Source: CAWBXL01 sp963837365
GTDB lineage: Bacteria > Acidobacteriota > Terriglobia > Terriglobales > Acidobacteriaceae
NCBI GenBank assembly: GCA_963837365.1
Contig: CAWIMW010000011.1
Span: forward strand, 107,818-171,817
Length of the DNA stretch: 64,000 nt
Direction of reading: 5' to 3'
A program made the translations under genes and the position numbers. The notes beneath the pieces were generated by a model. The model saw nothing but the letters and a program-made list of their open reading frames with translations, was not told the origin of the DNA and made no database searches. Shown here piece by piece: positions 35,082 to 43,545 of this stretch (the stretch's first letter is position 1; each line of letters starts with the position of its first letter).

Positions 35082-37016
35082 TTACTTGTTGGCGGTTGCC
35101 GCTTGCCTGAGCAGGGCCATCTGTCTCAGCGACTCGCCGGCTTGTTCGGGGTTAAGGGGTTGAGAGAAAAAGAAGCCTTGCCCAAATTCGCAACCGAGTT
35201 TTTTCAAGAGATCCAGTTGCCCGATATTTTCTACGCCTTCACCAACCACTCTCAATTTAAAATTCTGCCCCAACCCAACGATCAGCCGCACAATGTCACA
35301 GCTCGCGCGGTCCGCAGAGATAGTGCTGATCAGTGAACGATCGATCTTTAACTCATCCAGCGGACAGCGTCGCAACCAGCCGATCGAGGAGAGCTTCACC
35401 CCGAAGTCGCCAATGCTGATGCGCACTCCCAACTGTTTGAGTTGGTGAATCACTTCCGCCGCCAACTTAAGATCAGCCATGACGGCATTCTCGTTAATTT
35501 CCAATTGCAGGCGTGCCGGCTCAATCCTGGTTTCCTTGAGAACCGCCTTCATATCGGCCACAAAATTAGCCTGGGAAAGTTGCCGGGCGGAGATATTCAC
35601 CGTCATATTTAAACGCTCTGGTAAGGTGTAGGAGGATTCCCAGACATGCAATTGCCGGCATGCCTCGCGGACCACCCATTTCCCGATGGTAACCAGCAGG
35701 CCGAAGTTCTCCGCGGTTTCGATAAATTTGTGGGGAGCAATCAGGCCTTGCTCCGGATGCTGCCAACGAAGCAATGCTTCAAAGCCGGTGGTTTGATTGG
35801 TCTCCAGGTGGACGAGGGGTTGATAGCAGAGCCGGAATTGTCCCTCATCAAGTCCCGTCTGAAGCTCTGCTTCGAGCGTGAGGCGGCGCAGCGCTTGTTT
35901 ATGCATGGCCTCATCGAAGACGTCGCAGCGTGCACCTCCGCGGGCCTTGGCGCGGCGCATGGCGACATCGGCGTCTTGCAGCAGGTCTCCGGCTTTTTCA
36001 TGGGGAGTTGTGCTCAAGGCGATTCCGATGCTGGCCGAGGTCCGCACCTGTTTTTGTTCGGCGACAAAAGGCGCCGCCACTGCGGCTTGGATTCGCCTTG
36101 CAACCCGCACCGCGTCGCTGGGATCGATAATCCCTTCCAGGAGCAAAGTGAATTCATCGCCGCCCAAGCGGGACAACATATCTTCGATGGGGAGTTTGCC
36201 CTGAGGGCGTGCCACCGTGTCATCATTTCGCAGACATGCAGCCAGGCGGCGACCCATCTCCGAGATCATCATGTCCCCGACGGCCGTTCCCATGGATTCG
36301 TTGAAACCTTTGAACCCATCAATATCCACAAGCAGCACTGCGTACTTGTAGTCAGGGGTACGCTTGGCGCGTGCGAAGGAGCGCTCCAACCGGTCCAGAA
36401 ACAGCCGCCGGTTGGGCAGCCCGGTCAGATAGTCTTCAAAGGAATTTTGCTCCAGCTGAGCTTCGGCAGCCTTCCGGGCAGTAATGTCACGATTAATGAT
36501 GACCAGCTTTTCTACCTCTCCGTCGCTGTTCTTGATGGCGCTGGCGATTGATTCCAGGACCTTCCAGGAACCGTTCTTGTGCTTAATGCGGTATTCAAGT
36601 TTCTCGCCCACTCCGGTGCGTCGGGCTTCGCGGGAAGCCTCGAGTACCTTCATTCGGTCTTCGGGATGAATCTGCTCAAACGCCGAGGTCTTGGCTAATT
36701 CCTCCGAGGTGTATCCCAACATCTTTTCGTATGCCGGGCTGTTGTAAAGCCGGCGTCCCTTCACATCGACCAAAGCAATCATGTCTCCGGCATTTTCGGC
36801 CACTACGCGGAAGAGTTCTTCACGTTTGACTGCATTCTTACGCAACTGGACTACCCGCCACTGTTGATAGCCAAGAAGAATTATCAGCACGACGACCAGA
36901 TAGAGATTCCAAGAGTCAAGGCTGGCCGGGGACAAGAATGCCAGAGTTGTCGGTATCAGGCGGAAGGAGCCTGGCGAACTTAAAAGGCTAGGGACCATGG
37001 ACGCACAAACTACCAA
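35082..37016 (-). CDS. PAS-GGDEF-EAL protein (cyclic-di-GMP turnover)
   Basis: Membrane-anchored c-di-GMP protein of 644 residues. One N-terminal helix (YLVVVLIILLGYQ) is followed by a PAS domain with PAC (about 65-185). The GGDEF domain has an intact LGGDEF near residue 283. The EAL domain begins QPLVHLETNQTTGFEALLRW near residue 412 and has the expected later segments NENAVMADL, GDFGVKLSSI and VGEGVEN. LQLEINENAV keeps the metal-binding Glu. The DFG in place of DDFG (IGDFGVKLSS) loses one of the paired aspartates, so phosphodiesterase activity may be reduced. The start is uncertain within 6 residues. Confidence 0.88.
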   Translation of the reverse strand: MVVCASMVPSLLSSPGSFRLIPTTLAFLSPASLDSWNLYLVVVLIILLGYQQWRVVQLRKNAVKREELFRVVAENAGDMIALVDVKGRRLYNSPAYEKMLGYTSEELAKTSAFEQIHPEDRMKVLEASREARRTGVGEKLEYRIKHKNGSWKVLESIASAIKNSDGEVEKLVIINRDITARKAAEAQLEQNSFEDYLTGLPNRRLFLDRLERSFARAKRTPDYKYAVLLVDIDGFKGFNESMGTAVGDMMISEMGRRLAACLRNDDTVARPQGKLPIEDMLSRLGGDEFTLLLEGIIDPSDAVRVARRIQAAVAAPFVAEQKQVRTSASIGIALSTTPHEKAGDLLQDADVAMRRAKARGGARCDVFDEAMHKQALRRLTLEAELQTGLDEGQFRLCYQPLVHLETNQTTGFEALLRWQHPEQGLIAPHKFIETAENFGLLVTIGKWVVREACRQLHVWESSYTLPERLNMTVNISARQLSQANFVADMKAVLKETRIEPARLQLEINENAVMADLKLAAEVIHQLKQLGVRISIGDFGVKLSSIGWLRRCPLDELKIDRSLISTISADRASCDIVRLIVGLGQNFKLRVVGEGVENIGQLDLLKKLGCEFGQGFFFSQPLNPEQAGESLRQMALLRQAATANK

Positions 37017-37438
37017 GCGAATCTATCGGCAGGCTTAGGGGTAAAACTTGAATAGATGCAAGCACTTTGGTGCTCCGCTTGGAGCTGCGCCGGGGGCGGA
37101 AGACATTCATGCACAAATTGAGGAGAAGGAGTCCGAGCGTGGCCGCGCATTAAGTGAAGCTGGGATGGCAGCGTTTTTCAAACAGCGTGGCCGGGCGGCG
37201 CGGTGGCCAACCGCTATTTGCCACAACAATATGTAATTGGCCCAGTGTTATTTCCCATCCATTCTGCGTTTGGCAGAGTGATCTGATGTAGGCCCTTTTG
37301 TCCACCGAAAGTGCCATGTTATCCCACGAAAGTAACGGGACGGCAGTCACCATCCTGACTCTCGAAAGTTTTGGTTCATTGTACTGAAATCACATTCCAC
37401 TACTGGCCGAAGACCCTTATAGTTGCCATGCCGGACAT

Positions 37439-37454
37439 GGGAGTGAAAACTCCC
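37439..37454. other. small GAAA-loop hairpin in a gene-poor stretch
   Basis: GGGAGT-GAAA-ACTCCC at 37439-37454, flanked by a wider 10-bp inverted repeat (GCCGGACATG near 37430 and CATGTCCGGC near 37517). The stretch 37017-37770 holds no gene that I can support. Confidence 0.3.
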
Positions 37455-37773
37455 CTTTAGAGCATCCTAGGGATTCGGCCAGAAATGTTCTAGAGGACTT
37501 TCATCGAAGTGGCGGTCATGTCCGGCGTGATCATCATGCCAAAGCGCTGCTCGCTCAAGAATGGCCCTCTGGTGGGGGAAGTAGTTACGAAGGCAACACT
37601 TTGTGGTTAACGAAGTAACCCGCAGATGGTGACTTTTGAGCAGTTTTGAGCGGGCTAAACCTCATGCCAGGCTGAGAGTGGCAGCCTGCCTGTCGCCATT
37701 CCTCTTGCGTATGCCTTTCTCAGGGGTTTCACCCGGTCAATCGAGTTTGACCCGGTGGAGGGGTAGTGGCAAG

Positions 37774-38040
37774 ATAGCCGCTTACGTAACGGGCTGCCAG
37801 CCCAAGTGAGCGCAGGCAGGGGCGGATGCATCTCACGCATGGATCAGCGTTTTTGAACCAGATTTCGGATGGATTGACTTCGACCCCACCAACGGCGTGA
37901 TGCCCTGCGATTCTCACGTCACCGTCGCGTGGGGACGTGATTACGACGATCTTGGCCCAGTCAAAGGAATCTTGGTAGGCGGACGAGGCCAGCGGCTTCG
38001 CGTTTCAGTGGACGTGGCCCCAGCCGTGGCTCTTGATTGA
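37774..38040 (+). pseudogene. transglutaminase-like protein, C-terminal remnant
   Basis: A frame ending at TGA 38038-38040 gives DASHAWISVFEPDFGW, IDFDPTNGV, VAWGRDYDDL and PVKGILVGG. This is the C-terminal third of bacterial transglutaminase-like proteins, including the catalytic His (SHAW) and Asp (FDPTN). In the same frame, just before an internal TGA at 37807, AAYVTG fits the preceding ARYVSGYL block, so the gene was continuous and acquired a stop. The segment with the catalytic cysteine is not recognisable upstream. Confidence 0.65.
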
Positions 38041-38131
38041 GTTATAGGCGATTTGAACCCCTCCGTTTATCCTTTTATCCTTACCTAGAGTATTGGTGGC
38101 CGCCAAGAACCTACAATGTCCTAGCATCCCG

Positions 38132-38172
38132 GTGTTGTGATTTTCAATATCCGTGTTGTGATTTAAATCACA
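38132..38172 (+). promoter_or_regulatory. Crp/Fnr-type operator with an upstream repeated half-site
   Basis: TGTGATTTAAATCACA (38157-38172) is a perfect Crp-type palindrome (TGTGA-N6-TCACA). The 12-mer GTGTTGTGATTT occurs at 38132 and again at 38153, exactly 21 bp apart, so a second subunit pair could bind the same DNA face two turns upstream. It lies 70 bp before the start of the gene at 38242. Confidence 0.75.
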
Positions 38173-38241
38173 TTTACCCGTGATCCTCCTCCTTACGCAA
38201 TTCTTTGCACTCTTGCGAAACTAACCACGAGGTTGGGGTAT

Positions 38242-38643
38242 ATGGCTGAAAGCAACGAGATCCTGGATCTCCTCCGCTTCGAGTTGAAATTCTTAGAAGA
38301 TGGAGGTTATGGGCGGTCTCCGCGTACGCCTTGGCGGCCCTCCCTGGTGTTTGAGGATTCTCCGACCTGCCTGAACTTCGATGATGCCGCGCGTGCACGC
38401 CCCTGTGGCGAGTGCTTCTTGATGCAGTTTGTGCCGAAGGACAAACAACAAGAAGGTATCCCATGCCGGTTCATTCCCTTAACCGAAAAGGGAGAAACCG
38501 TTGATGACTTTTACCGCTGGGGAACGCAAATCGAGATGGAAGAAGCCTTGAAGAACTGGTTAAGGCAAGAGATTCACCAGATAGAAGAGCAGCGAATGTT
38601 TTCCAGCAGTGAAAGAACAAAGCAAGGCGCAGGTCAAGCCTAA
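38242..38643 (+). CDS. small Cys-containing hypothetical protein under Crp/Fnr-type control
   Basis: 133 residues from the ATG at 38242 (MAESNEILDLL); the TTG at 38233 is less likely. No signal peptide or membrane helix. Four cysteines are spaced C-x13-C-x2-C-x18-C (SPTCLNFDDA, PCGECFLM, IPCRF), which could bind a metal or Fe-S cluster. The C-terminal 45 residues are helical and charged. I do not recognise the family. Its operator is the best Crp-type palindrome of the window, and the respiratory cytochrome genes follow on the same strand, so a redox or maturation role is plausible but unproven. Confidence 0.6.
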   Translation: MAESNEILDLLRFELKFLEDGGYGRSPRTPWRPSLVFEDSPTCLNFDDAARARPCGECFLMQFVPKDKQQEGIPCRFIPLTEKGETVDDFYRWGTQIEMEEALKNWLRQEIHQIEEQRMFSSSERTKQGAGQA

Positions 38644-38791
38644 GCAATAGGGGCGGATCTTGGCAGGAGGACGCGAATTGTCTTCCCGATTTCGGGCAGT
38701 GCCAAAACGGAAGCGGTGCTATGTCCGCCGGAATGACATTTGCAAAGCATCCGCTGGAGCAGACTATCTGACCGGGGTTGGTAGGAAGGGT

Positions 38792-38816
38792 GCACCGAAG
38801 ATAAAAGTCTCGGTGC
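38792..38816. terminator. weak hairpin after the 38242 gene
   Basis: GCACCGA (38792-38798) pairs with TCGGTGC (38810-38816) around 11 bases. The 560-bp gap 38644-39203 otherwise shows a 7-bp GAGA-loop hairpin at 39127-39144 in the leader of the first cytochrome gene and a lone TGTGA half-site at 39082. No sigma70 pair convinces me. Confidence 0.35.
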
Positions 38817-39203
38817 TTATGATCGTGTAGTTTATGCTGAGCCTAACGCTACTTCCATCCCGGCGGTTTAGGAGAAAGTCACCTTCCTTTTTTTGTGGAG
38901 GGTCAGAACCCCTCATGCTTCCCGTAGTAAACCAAGGATGGGTCAAGCTTTGCGACTGTTCCGCCGATGGAACATTTTTGATAATGGGAATAGCCGAGCC
39001 CAGAGATGTGCTAGGGTTCCCAAATCAGAGGCAAATGTGCGGTACGTTTATGTAAGCAGCACATACTTTCAGTCTTAAGTGTGTGAATAATTGTAGTATC
39101 AGGTCAACGGTAGGTTTTGTCGTCAGGATGCGGGAGACCGCATCTGTCGAGTTCGAGATGGCGCCCCCGCTTTGTGATGCGGACCGGCTCCCAGGGAGGA
39201 TAT

Positions 39204-39629
39204 ATGGTGAAGATTCACAGCATCGTGGTACTGGCAATGCTGGTGGCCTGTTCGATGGCCACGGCCCAGGAAAAGAAAATTGAGCATGTTAAAGCACGCC
39301 ACACTTCAGCAGCGTCCGGCCAGGAAATGTATATGAGTTACTGTGCTGTATGCCATGGCAAAGACGCGAAGGGCGGCGGACCGGCAGCCGAAGCGCTGAA
39401 AGTCGCGCCCGCAGATCTCACCTCGCTTGCCCAGAAGAATGGTGGAAAGTACCCCTTCGACCGCGTTACTAGTGTGTTACGTGGACAAGCCAACCTGGCT
39501 GCGCACGGAAATGAAGACATGCCAGTATGGGGCCCGATATTTTGGAAGATGAGCGGCGGCCACGAAGGCGAAGTAGCGCTGCGGGTGACCAACCTGAATA
39601 AATATCTGGAGTCCTTACAGGCGAAATGA
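39204..39629 (+). CDS. periplasmic monoheme cytochrome c (first gene of the cytochrome cluster)
   Basis: 141 residues from the ATG at 39204, set by AGGGAGGA at 39193-39200. The longer frame upstream would bury the signal peptide (VVLAMLVACSMATAQ). One haem site, YCAVCHGKDAKGGG, near residue 50; a Met ligand is probably in EDMPVWGPIF, as in class I cytochromes c. It is a likely soluble shuttle between the inner-membrane quinol oxidases and the decaheme protein. It is 46 bases upstream of the decaheme gene and probably begins the transcript of the conduit genes. Confidence 0.88.
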   Translation: MVKIHSIVVLAMLVACSMATAQEKKIEHVKARHTSAASGQEMYMSYCAVCHGKDAKGGGPAAEALKVAPADLTSLAQKNGGKYPFDRVTSVLRGQANLAAHGNEDMPVWGPIFWKMSGGHEGEVALRVTNLNKYLESLQAK

Positions 39630-39675
39630 CAACAGGCCGTAGCAGGGCAAAATGTTTTTGCGAGAAGGAGAACGG

Positions 39676-40683
39676 ATGATGCGCAGACTGGTGTTTACGC
39701 TAATTCTCATTGCAGGGGCAGTCGGGATTCCAAGCATCGCCTCGAGCCAGACCAGCGCGGAGGAGAAACCCTCGGGCGCGCAAGCATCCCAGCCTGCTCC
39801 ATCCGCGGAAAAACCCAGTGGCGACTACGTTGGTTCTGACGTGTGCGTGACCTGCCACGAAGAGCAACAGAAGAGTTTCATCCACACCATCATGGGCAAT
39901 GCAATGTCCCATCCCAAGGCGGGGGAAGAAGCTCAGGGCTGCGAATCGTGTCACGGTCCGGGCAAGGCCCATGTCGAGGCTGGCGGCGGCAAGGACACGA
40001 TTCCGGTCCGCTTCACGGCCGATTCGCACAACACGGTGGAGGAAAAGAACGCGGCTTGCCTGTCCTGCCACAACAAAGGCAATCAGATGTTCTGGCGCGG
40101 CAGTCCTCACGAGTCACGAGCCATGGCCTGCGTGGATTGCCACAATGTTCACTACGGGAGCCAAGCTGAGCGGTACGCGCTGTTGTCCAAAGAATCGCGT
40201 TACGGCGCGCCGCTTACTGAACATGTCGGCACCAAGAAGCCGCAGCCTGAGCTTTGCCTCAGTTGTCACCAGATGCGGCGGGCGCAATTGCAGCGTTCTT
40301 CGCACATGCCATACCGCGAAGGGAAAGTGACCTGCACCAGCTGCCACAATCCGCATGGCAGCCCGAATCCGAGCCAGCTTCTACAGGCATCGGTCAATGA
40401 AAACTGCTACAGCTGCCATACCGAACGCAGAGGGCCGTTCCTTTGGGAGCATCCCCCGGTCATGGAAAACTGCGCCAACTGCCACGAGCCGCACGGCAGC
40501 AGCAATCCGCAGCTGTTGAAGGTGCGCATGCCGCGGGTATGCGACTCCTGCCACGACTCAAGCCGCCACCCCACGCAGCCGCAACCTCTCGGCTCGATCA
40601 AGAATTTCAACCGGGGTTGCACCAACTGCCACTCAATGATTCACGGATCCAATAGTCCGTCAGGAAACGCGTTTTTGCGCTAG
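39676..40683 (+). CDS. decaheme c-type cytochrome, MtrA/DmsE/PioA family
   Basis: Periplasmic half of a predicted outer-membrane electron conduit. 335 residues from the ATG at 39676, signal peptide to about residue 24, then a Pro/Ser linker. Ten CXXCH motifs run from CVTCH (residue 57) to CTNCH (about 313) with no gap for another domain. The regular spacing of paired haems (CESCHGPG, CVDCHNVH, CTSCHNPH, CANCHEPH) and the ending CTNCHSMIHGSNSP are typical of the DmsE/MtrA type. Shewanella MtrA is of similar size with ten haems. In MtrAB complexes this protein sits as a wire inside the porin, encoded here 11 bases downstream. Confidence 0.93.
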   Translation: MMRRLVFTLILIAGAVGIPSIASSQTSAEEKPSGAQASQPAPSAEKPSGDYVGSDVCVTCHEEQQKSFIHTIMGNAMSHPKAGEEAQGCESCHGPGKAHVEAGGGKDTIPVRFTADSHNTVEEKNAACLSCHNKGNQMFWRGSPHESRAMACVDCHNVHYGSQAERYALLSKESRYGAPLTEHVGTKKPQPELCLSCHQMRRAQLQRSSHMPYREGKVTCTSCHNPHGSPNPSQLLQASVNENCYSCHTERRGPFLWEHPPVMENCANCHEPHGSSNPQLLKVRMPRVCDSCHDSSRHPTQPQPLGSIKNFNRGCTNCHSMIHGSNSPSGNAFLR

Positions 40684-40694
40684 GAGGAAGGGCA

Positions 40695-43175
40695 ATGGAA
40701 AACGTAAAGCCAAAGGCCGCTTTGATACTGCTAATGCTCCTGGTAGTGCCGGCTCTTTTGTTTAGCCAGGACAAGCCTCCCGAGCGCGGGATGGTTGAAG
40801 CCGGCAGCCGCTGGAGCTGGGGCGACGTGTATGGCCGTCCGGATTTGCCCTTTACACCTTTGCTCAAGAACTCGAAGTATGAGGAGTACCGCGATCTGCG
40901 CGATGGATTTTTCATCCGCCGTTTTCGGCTCAACATGGACAGCCTGATGGGGTCGAAATACTACTTCGACCTGCAATCGGACAAATCGATCTACCGCGAC
41001 CAGAGCTATCTCGGTACCTTTGGTCAGTGGAGCCGATTCAAGTTTCAATTCCGTTATGATGAGATCCCGCATACCTATTCAAGCACGGCCCGCACCATTT
41101 ATACGCAGACCGGCAATGGCGTCCTGACTATTCCCTTATTGACTCGTACCACGCTCCAGGGACTTGCGGCGTCGGACCCGAATTCTTTGCCTAGCACCAT
41201 TCAAACCCAACTGGTTCCGAGCATGAACTTCTTTGTCCCGGCCCAGGAACGCCGGAAGGGAACAATTCTATTTGCCTATAACATCACTCCGGCTTGGGAC
41301 ATCAGCGCTTCGTTTTCTCGAGAGCATGACAGCGGCACACGGCCCATCGGCATGGTTTTTAACAGCAGCCCCAGCGCCTCACTGACCGGCGGCTATGGAG
41401 TCGAAGTTCCCGAACCGATCAACTACTTCACCAACACGGTGAACGTCATGACCGAACACGCCAAGCAGAACTGGGGCGTGCAGGTCGGCTACGCCGGTTC
41501 GTTCTTCCAGAACCATACGGGCACGCTGACCTTCGACAACCCATTTCGTACTACCGATTGCGTGTCCCCGACCAATTGCACAAACGCGACCCAGGGGCCG
41601 GCCACCGGGGTGGCGGATCTCTATCCTGACAACCACGCAAACTACATGAATTTTGCCGGAACTGTTCCGCTGCCGTTGAAGCTGCGGCTACTGGCCAGTA
41701 TCACCGCTGGCTGGCTGCGGCAGGATGATCCCTTTGTTCCCTACACGTCGAACTCCCTGTTAGAAGCGCAGACGGCGGCGCTTCCGGCGTCGAGTCTGCA
41801 CGGGCAAAAGCAGACCTTGGCGATGAATTACAAGCTGATTGAGCGCATCGCCAAGAAGTTCGAAATCAAAGCTGCCTATCGGCAATACGACTACAACAAC
41901 AACACTCCCGTGCTCAGTCTCACCCCGGTTCAGGGTGATATTGGCGCCCCCGGCGCGGATGACAACACACCGTTTGGTTATAACAAGAAGAACATTGAGG
42001 TGACGGGCAACTGGTACTTTGCCAAGAAAAGCTCATTCAAACTCGGCTATGAAGGCGAGATTATGGACCGTTCGCACCGCGACGTCGAACATTCCACCGA
42101 GAATGGACTGGTCACGGCCGTGGACGCAACCTTGCGTAAGGACCTTTCCTTCCGCGTGTCCTATCGCCATTCCAGCCGCAATCCGGAAGTCTATGAGGAC
42201 GAGGAAGCGATTGCCACCGGCGGCGGTATCAGCAACGACCAGATTTTCAGCCGCCGTTTTGATGAAGCCATGCGGACCCGCAACCGTGGCGACGCGCAAC
42301 TCATCTACAGCCCAACCGACCGGCTGAGTTTTTCCGGATTCGGAGGGACTCTGCAAGACAACTACAACCATCGCGGCGGAGTGAATAGTGCCTCGGCGCT
42401 GAATTTCGTTCCGGGCACGGCACCAGACTACTTTTCCTATGGGGTTTTGAAAGACCTCTCTTACAATGCTGGCTTCGACGCGGATGTCACCATAACGAAC
42501 GCTATCTCGATGTTTGCGGAATATTCCTGGGAACGCTACGACAAATCCATGGTGTCCCGTTACCGCGTGCCAGGCGGGGCGACGCCCACGCCGCTGGATT
42601 GCAGTGTTTCAGGACGCGGTTGCGATAGCGCCAACAACGACTGGGGCAGCAGGGCCCGTGAGTTCGTGCACATCAGCACTGTGGGCTTCGACCTGCATCC
42701 TGGGAAGAAGGTGTATATCAACACCTATTATTCGCTGTCAGCGTCCAAAGGGAATGTCAGCAGCCGGCCGTTTGGCGATCCCACTCTTGCCACCGGACCG
42801 GACAAGTTCCTCTTGACCGGCACCAACGCGGCAGTGGACTATCCCGAGACGGTGAGCCGCAACCATGAGGCAGTGGTAGTCTTCAAGTACAAGCTGACTG
42901 CAAATCTGATGCCGAAAATCGAGTATCGCTATCAGCAGTTTGATTCCCATGATTACCAGACTTCGGCAATGACTCCGTATATGGGTTGCGTGAGTCCGCT
43001 GCCGCCAGGTGCCGCTGTACCGGGATGCACCGACCCGCTGCTCGGTACACCCAGTTCGTTCTATCCGTTCTTTGTCGTGGGCGATACCAGCGCGACCCGC
43101 TATATCTTCATGGGAACGGACCAGCCTTCGTACAAGGCGCACTATTTGGCAGCGTCGTTTGAGTACCACTTTTAG
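40695..43175 (+). CDS. MtrB/PioB-family outer-membrane beta-barrel porin
   Basis: 826-residue outer-membrane protein with a signal peptide (LILLMLLVVPALLFSQ) and alternating aromatic strands throughout. It ends in SFEYHF, a classic C-terminal Phe assembly signal. The N-terminal region (RDLRDGFFIRRFRLNMDS, YYFDLQSDKSIYRDQSY, WSRFKFQFRYDEIPHTY) matches the decaheme-associated MtrB/PioB family. It is longer than the roughly 700-residue Shewanella MtrB and lacks the N-terminal CXXC of that protein. It sheathes the decaheme wire and insulates it from lipid. Gene order decaheme-porin is the same as in mtrAB and pioAB. Confidence 0.9.
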   Translation: MENVKPKAALILLMLLVVPALLFSQDKPPERGMVEAGSRWSWGDVYGRPDLPFTPLLKNSKYEEYRDLRDGFFIRRFRLNMDSLMGSKYYFDLQSDKSIYRDQSYLGTFGQWSRFKFQFRYDEIPHTYSSTARTIYTQTGNGVLTIPLLTRTTLQGLAASDPNSLPSTIQTQLVPSMNFFVPAQERRKGTILFAYNITPAWDISASFSREHDSGTRPIGMVFNSSPSASLTGGYGVEVPEPINYFTNTVNVMTEHAKQNWGVQVGYAGSFFQNHTGTLTFDNPFRTTDCVSPTNCTNATQGPATGVADLYPDNHANYMNFAGTVPLPLKLRLLASITAGWLRQDDPFVPYTSNSLLEAQTAALPASSLHGQKQTLAMNYKLIERIAKKFEIKAAYRQYDYNNNTPVLSLTPVQGDIGAPGADDNTPFGYNKKNIEVTGNWYFAKKSSFKLGYEGEIMDRSHRDVEHSTENGLVTAVDATLRKDLSFRVSYRHSSRNPEVYEDEEAIATGGGISNDQIFSRRFDEAMRTRNRGDAQLIYSPTDRLSFSGFGGTLQDNYNHRGGVNSASALNFVPGTAPDYFSYGVLKDLSYNAGFDADVTITNAISMFAEYSWERYDKSMVSRYRVPGGATPTPLDCSVSGRGCDSANNDWGSRAREFVHISTVGFDLHPGKKVYINTYYSLSASKGNVSSRPFGDPTLATGPDKFLLTGTNAAVDYPETVSRNHEAVVVFKYKLTANLMPKIEYRYQQFDSHDYQTSAMTPYMGCVSPLPPGAAVPGCTDPLLGTPSSFYPFFVVGDTSATRYIFMGTDQPSYKAHYLAASFEYHF

Positions 43176-43197
43176 ATGAGGAGAAGGAGAAAGAAAC

Positions 43198-43536
43198 ATG
43201 ATCAAGGGAGTCTCTTGGTTTCGTGGTTTGCTGTTGGTAGTTGTGGCCTGTGGACTGGCACTGTGGAGCAGTCCGGCTGCGGCCGATGCTGCCGCTAACT
43301 ACAAAGCGAAGTGCGCAATGTGCCATGGCGCAGACGGCAAAGGCGACACGCCGGTGGGCAAGAAGATGGGGGTCCACGATTTTGCTTCGCCGGAGGTTGC
43401 CAAGGCCAGTGATGCCGAACTGATCACGATTGTGACCAAAGGCAAGAACAAGATGCCGGCGTACAGCGGGAAGCTCAGCGACGCGGACATCAAGGACTTA
43501 ATCGGATACATCCGCCAGCTTGCCAAAGGGAAATAA
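43198..43536 (+). CDS. small class I cytochrome c, partner of the CbcL-like protein
   Basis: 112 residues, signal peptide to about residue 30, one haem site KCAMCHGADGKGDTP and a Met ligand in KNKMPAYSGKLS. It is clearly paralogous to the protein at 45681 (same KCAMCHG-DGKG, TKGKNKMP and GKL blocks), so one arose from the other. It lies 22 bases after the porin and 9 before the CbcL-like gene, with a strong AGGAGAAGGAG. It is probably a periplasmic electron carrier for that complex. Confidence 0.9.
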   Translation: MIKGVSWFRGLLLVVVACGLALWSSPAAADAAANYKAKCAMCHGADGKGDTPVGKKMGVHDFASPEVAKASDAELITIVTKGKNKMPAYSGKLSDADIKDLIGYIRQLAKGK

Positions 43537-43545
43537 ACGCCCACG

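Noticed and set aside
37655..37917. Two short minus-strand frames before the transglutaminase remnant
   Set aside because: They are antisense to the remnant and carry no motif.
39082..39097. TGTGA site before the first cytochrome gene
   Set aside because: Only the left half-site is present; the right half does not match, so it is not counted as an operator.
39060..39203. Possible GEMM-type cyclic-dinucleotide riboswitch before the cytochrome genes
   Set aside because: Multiheme genes in Geobacter often have one, but the conserved core is missing here; only a 7-bp GAGA-loop hairpin is present.
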